Origin: Chloroflexota bacterium
GTDB taxonomy: Bacteria; Chloroflexota; Dormibacteria; CF-121
Assembly (NCBI GenBank): GCA_005889285.1
Contig: VBFF01000049.1
Location: forward strand, 2,505 to 18,922
Direction of reading: 5' to 3'
Length of the DNA stretch: 16,418 nucleotides
Shown here: positions 14,487 to 16,418 of the stretch, in pieces
Layout: every line of letters begins with the position of its first letter
How positions within the stretch are numbered: the stretch's first letter is position 1
Position numbers and translations under genes: made by a program
Notes under the pieces: model-generated
The model's input: only the letters and a program-made list of their open reading frames with translations
What the model was told of the DNA's origin: nothing
Database searches by the model: none

Positions 14487-15107
14487 CTACTTGCTCTTTT
14501 TCTCCTTGGTGTCTTTCTTGCCGTCGTCCTTCTTCTTGGCTTCGGTCTTTTTGGCCTCAGTCTTCTTACCCTCGGCGGGCGCCTTTGACGCAGACGGCGC
14601 GGGCTGCGCCTTCGGCTTCTTGGGACGGGCCGGAGCGACCGGTTCGTCCGACTCGGTGGTAGCAGGCGTCAGCGCGGCGGCCGCGCGCGCGGCGGCTGCC
14701 GCGGCCGGGGTCGGCCGGCTGGCGGCCGGTTGCGGCGCTCGTGGTAAGGCCGCGCTGCGGCGCTTGACCACACCCGGACGGTCTTCGACGATGGCGGTGA
14801 TGTGGCTGGTGCGCTTGAAGATGCTGAACAGCCGGCCCATGGCGCGCGGCTGGCCGCGCTTCAACATCGGCCCCGGCTCGACCCGGATGTCCTTGATCAC
14901 CAGGTCGTCCTTGACCAGGTTGAAGTTGTTTTCGGCATTCGCCTGGGCGGAGCGGATCACCTTGGCGACGTCGCGCGCGGCGGCCTTGGGCATGAAGGAG
15001 CAGGCGACCAGCGCCTCACTCACCGGCAGGTTGCGCAGCGTCCGTGCGACGAGTCGCACTTTCCGCGGCGAGGTCCTGACCCACTTGGCCTTTGCTTGCA
15101 CTTCCAT
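14487..15107 (-). CDS. rplV: 50S ribosomal protein L22 with ~95-aa tail
   Basis: L22 lines the peptide exit tunnel with a long hairpin. The core (1-111) shows KWVRTSPRKVRLVARTLRNL (8-27), VAKVIRSAQANAENNF (47-62) and hairpin segment KRGQPRAMGRLFSIFKRTSH (83-102). The tail (112-206) begins Ala/Pro-rich (PTPAAAAAARAAAAL) and ends highly lysine-rich, with KKTEA repeated at 181-185 and 186-190 before DDGKKDTKEKKSK. The usual length is 110-120; mycobacterial L22 also has a long tail. The start is 2 bp after the rpsS stop, with a weak Shine-Dalgarno. Confidence 0.97.
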   Translation of the reverse strand: MEVQAKAKWVRTSPRKVRLVARTLRNLPVSEALVACSFMPKAAARDVAKVIRSAQANAENNFNLVKDDLVIKDIRVEPGPMLKRGQPRAMGRLFSIFKRTSHITAIVEDRPGVVKRRSAALPRAPQPAASRPTPAAAAAARAAAALTPATTESDEPVAPARPKKPKAQPAPSASKAPAEGKKTEAKKTEAKKKDDGKKDTKEKKSK

Positions 15108-15109
15108 GG

Positions 15110-15394
15110 TTACTTCAGAGCGGTGGTCTTTTCCGTGTGATGCCCGTGAGCGCGGAAGCGCCGCGTCGGCGCAAACTCGCCCAACAGGTGCCCGACCATG
15201 TTCTCGGTGATGAAGATCGGCACGTGCTTCTTCCCGTCGTGAATCGCGAGCGTGTGCCCGACCATCTCGGGAAAAACGCTCGAATCTCGCGACCAGGTCT
15301 TGATCACCTTCTTCTCCTTCTGCTGATTCATCGCCGTCACCTTCTTCATCAGCGACGGATGCACGTACGGTCCCTTCTTAGTTGAACGTGACAT
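15110..15394 (-). CDS. rpsS: 30S ribosomal protein S19
   Basis: S19 is in the 30S head, partner of S13, forming an intersubunit bridge. The 94 residues show [20 protein letters not shown] (1-20), [20 protein letters not shown] (32-51) and [19 protein letters not shown], matching the family. AAGGG lies 7 nt before the ATG, 3 bp after rplB. Confidence 0.98.
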   Translation of the reverse strand: MSRSTKKGPYVHPSLMKKVTAMNQQKEKKVIKTWSRDSSVFPEMVGHTLAIHDGKKHVPIFITENMVGHLLGEFAPTRRFRAHGHHTEKTTALK

Positions 15395-15397
15395 GTG

Positions 15398-16243
15398 TTA
15401 GCCCTTACTCTTCCGCTTTGGTGGTCTGCGTCGAACGAGCATGTTCTTCGTCTTCTTGTTACGACGGGTCCGGTACCCCAGCGCCGGCTTGCCCCAGGGC
15501 GTCTTCGGGTTGCCGCCCGGGCCGGAACGCCCCTCACCACCACCATGGGGATGGTCGAAGGGGTTCATGGTGACGCCGCGGACGGCGGGGCGCTTGCCAC
15601 GCCAGCGGCTCTTGCCGGCCTTGCCGACGTTCTCGTTCTCGTGCTCGACGTTGCCGATCTGGCCGATCGTCGCATAGCAGATGACGGCGATGCGCCGCAC
15701 TTCGCCGGATGGCATGCGGATCTGCGCGTAGTCCCCTTCGCGCGCGAGCAGCTGCGCCGACATGCCGGCCGAGCGCACCACCTGGCCGCCTTTGCCAGGG
15801 TTGAGCTCGATGTTGTGCACCGTGCTGCCCAGCGGGATGCTGGCGAGCGGCAGCGCATTCCCCGGCTTGATGTCCGCCTCGGGGCCGCTGATCACCTTGT
15901 CGCCGACCGTCAGCCCGACGGGCGCCAGGATGTAGCGCTTCTCGCCGTCGGCGTAAGTCAGCAGCGCGATCCGCGCGCTGCGGTTCGGGTCGTACTCGAC
16001 CGCGCTGACGGTCGCCGGGATGTTCAGCTTGTTGCGCTTGAAATCGATGATCCGGTAGAGCTTTCGGTGACCACCGCCCTGGTGGCGAACGGTGAGCTTT
16101 CCTTGCGCGTTGCGCCCGGCATCGGTCTTGAGGGACACGAGCAGGCGCTTCTCCGGCTTCTTCGTCGTGGTGACTTCGTCGAAGGCGCTCACCGACATGA
16201 AGCGGCGGCCGGGGGAGGTTGGGCGGTACTTCTTTATCGGCAT
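15398..16243 (-). CDS. rplB: 50S ribosomal protein L2
   Basis: L2 is a core large-subunit protein close to the peptidyl transferase centre. The 281 residues show [20 protein letters not shown] (53-72), [20 protein letters not shown] (83-102) and [20 protein letters not shown] (155-174). The catalytic-centre-proximal signature is [20 protein letters not shown] (221-240), with the conserved histidine at 231. It ends in a basic [16 protein letters not shown]. Length is slightly above the usual 275. The ATG is 3 bp after the rplW stop. Confidence 0.98.
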   Translation of the reverse strand: MPIKKYRPTSPGRRFMSVSAFDEVTTTKKPEKRLLVSLKTDAGRNAQGKLTVRHQGGGHRKLYRIIDFKRNKLNIPATVSAVEYDPNRSARIALLTYADGEKRYILAPVGLTVGDKVISGPEADIKPGNALPLASIPLGSTVHNIELNPGKGGQVVRSAGMSAQLLAREGDYAQIRMPSGEVRRIAVICYATIGQIGNVEHENENVGKAGKSRWRGKRPAVRGVTMNPFDHPHGGGEGRSGPGGNPKTPWGKPALGYRTRRNKKTKNMLVRRRPPKRKSKG

Positions 16244-16246
16244 GGA

Positions 16247-16418
16247 TCAGACACCCTGGAACATGCTTTCGATCTTTTGTCCTTCCGCCAGCGTGACGAC
16301 CGCCTTTTTCCAATTCGACTGGAAGCCGTGGGTCTTGCCGCGGCGGCGTTCCTTGCCGCGGACGTGCATGGTGTTGACGCTGACGACCTCGACCTTGAAG
16401 GCCTCGGCGATTGCCAGC
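16247..16418 (-). CDS. rplW: 50S ribosomal protein L23, C-terminal part (cut by window edge)
   Basis: The last 56 residues are present; the start lies beyond the right edge. LAIAEAFKVEVVSVNTMHVR, then GKERRRGKTHGF, SNWKKAVVTL and AEGQKIESMF are the typical L23 C-terminal half, with the loop that reaches toward the exit tunnel. L23 is the docking site for trigger factor and SRP, which lies in the missing N-terminal half. It stops 3 bp before rplB. Confidence 0.95.
   Translation of the reverse strand, partial: LAIAEAFKVEVVSVNTMHVRGKERRRGKTHGFQSNWKKAVVTLAEGQKIESMFQGV

Noticed and set aside
1..16418. tRNA or rRNA genes, CRISPR arrays, insertion sequences, phage or defence genes
   Set aside because: No such pattern was seen on either strand; the only repeats are coding repeats in rplO and rplP, and composition is uniform throughout.

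Overview
This window is almost entirely one long minus-strand operon, the fused S10-spc-alpha ribosomal protein superoperon, read from right (5' end of the transcript) to left. It enters at the right edge inside rplW (L23) and runs rplB, rpsS, rplV, rpsC, rplP, rpmC, rpsQ, rplN, rplX, rplE, rpsN, rpsH, rplF, rplR, rpsE, rpmD, rplO, secY, adk, map, infA, rpmJ, rpsM, rpsK, rpsD, rpoA, rplQ, truA, rplM and rpsI. All 30 complete genes are intact, and most junctions are 0-10 bp or short overlaps. The products build both ribosomal subunits, the RNA polymerase alpha subunit, the Sec translocon pore, adenylate kinase, methionine aminopeptidase, IF-1 and a tRNA pseudouridine synthase.

The left 416 bases leave the operon. 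They hold a plus-strand 48-codon ORF for a possible single-pass membrane peptide (266-412), convergent with rpsI, and the 5' end of a divergent minus-strand gene that looks like the diadenylate cyclase cdaA (1-210, cut by the window edge). The 55 bp between them (211-265) carry plausible -10 boxes facing both ways, so both genes may have very short or no leaders.

The organism is a high-GC bacterium. The gene order (secY-adk-map-infA-rpmJ-rpsM-rpsK-rpsD-rpoA-rplQ-truA-rplM-rpsI), the zinc-type 61-residue S14, the zinc-lid adenylate kinase and a CdaA-type rather than DisA-type cyclase suggest a Terrabacteria lineage. A Chloroflexota- or Dormibacterota-like soil bacterium is my best guess; this is inference, and 16S or marker-gene phylogeny would settle it. 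Several proteins keep the cysteine (zinc) form: S4, S14, L24, L36 and Adk.

I did not find a new multi-gene system. The most distinctive trait is that several ribosomal proteins carry long, low-complexity Ala/Pro/Lys-rich C-terminal tails: about 115 residues on S3, 95 on L22, 88 on L16, 100 on L15, and shorter ones on L29 and S5. The L15 and L16 tails contain short tandem repeats. Other points worth a look are a divergent IF-1 with a non-ATG start and no clear Shine-Dalgarno, a TTG-started rpsI overlapping rplM, and the unrecognised membrane micro-ORF beside cdaA.
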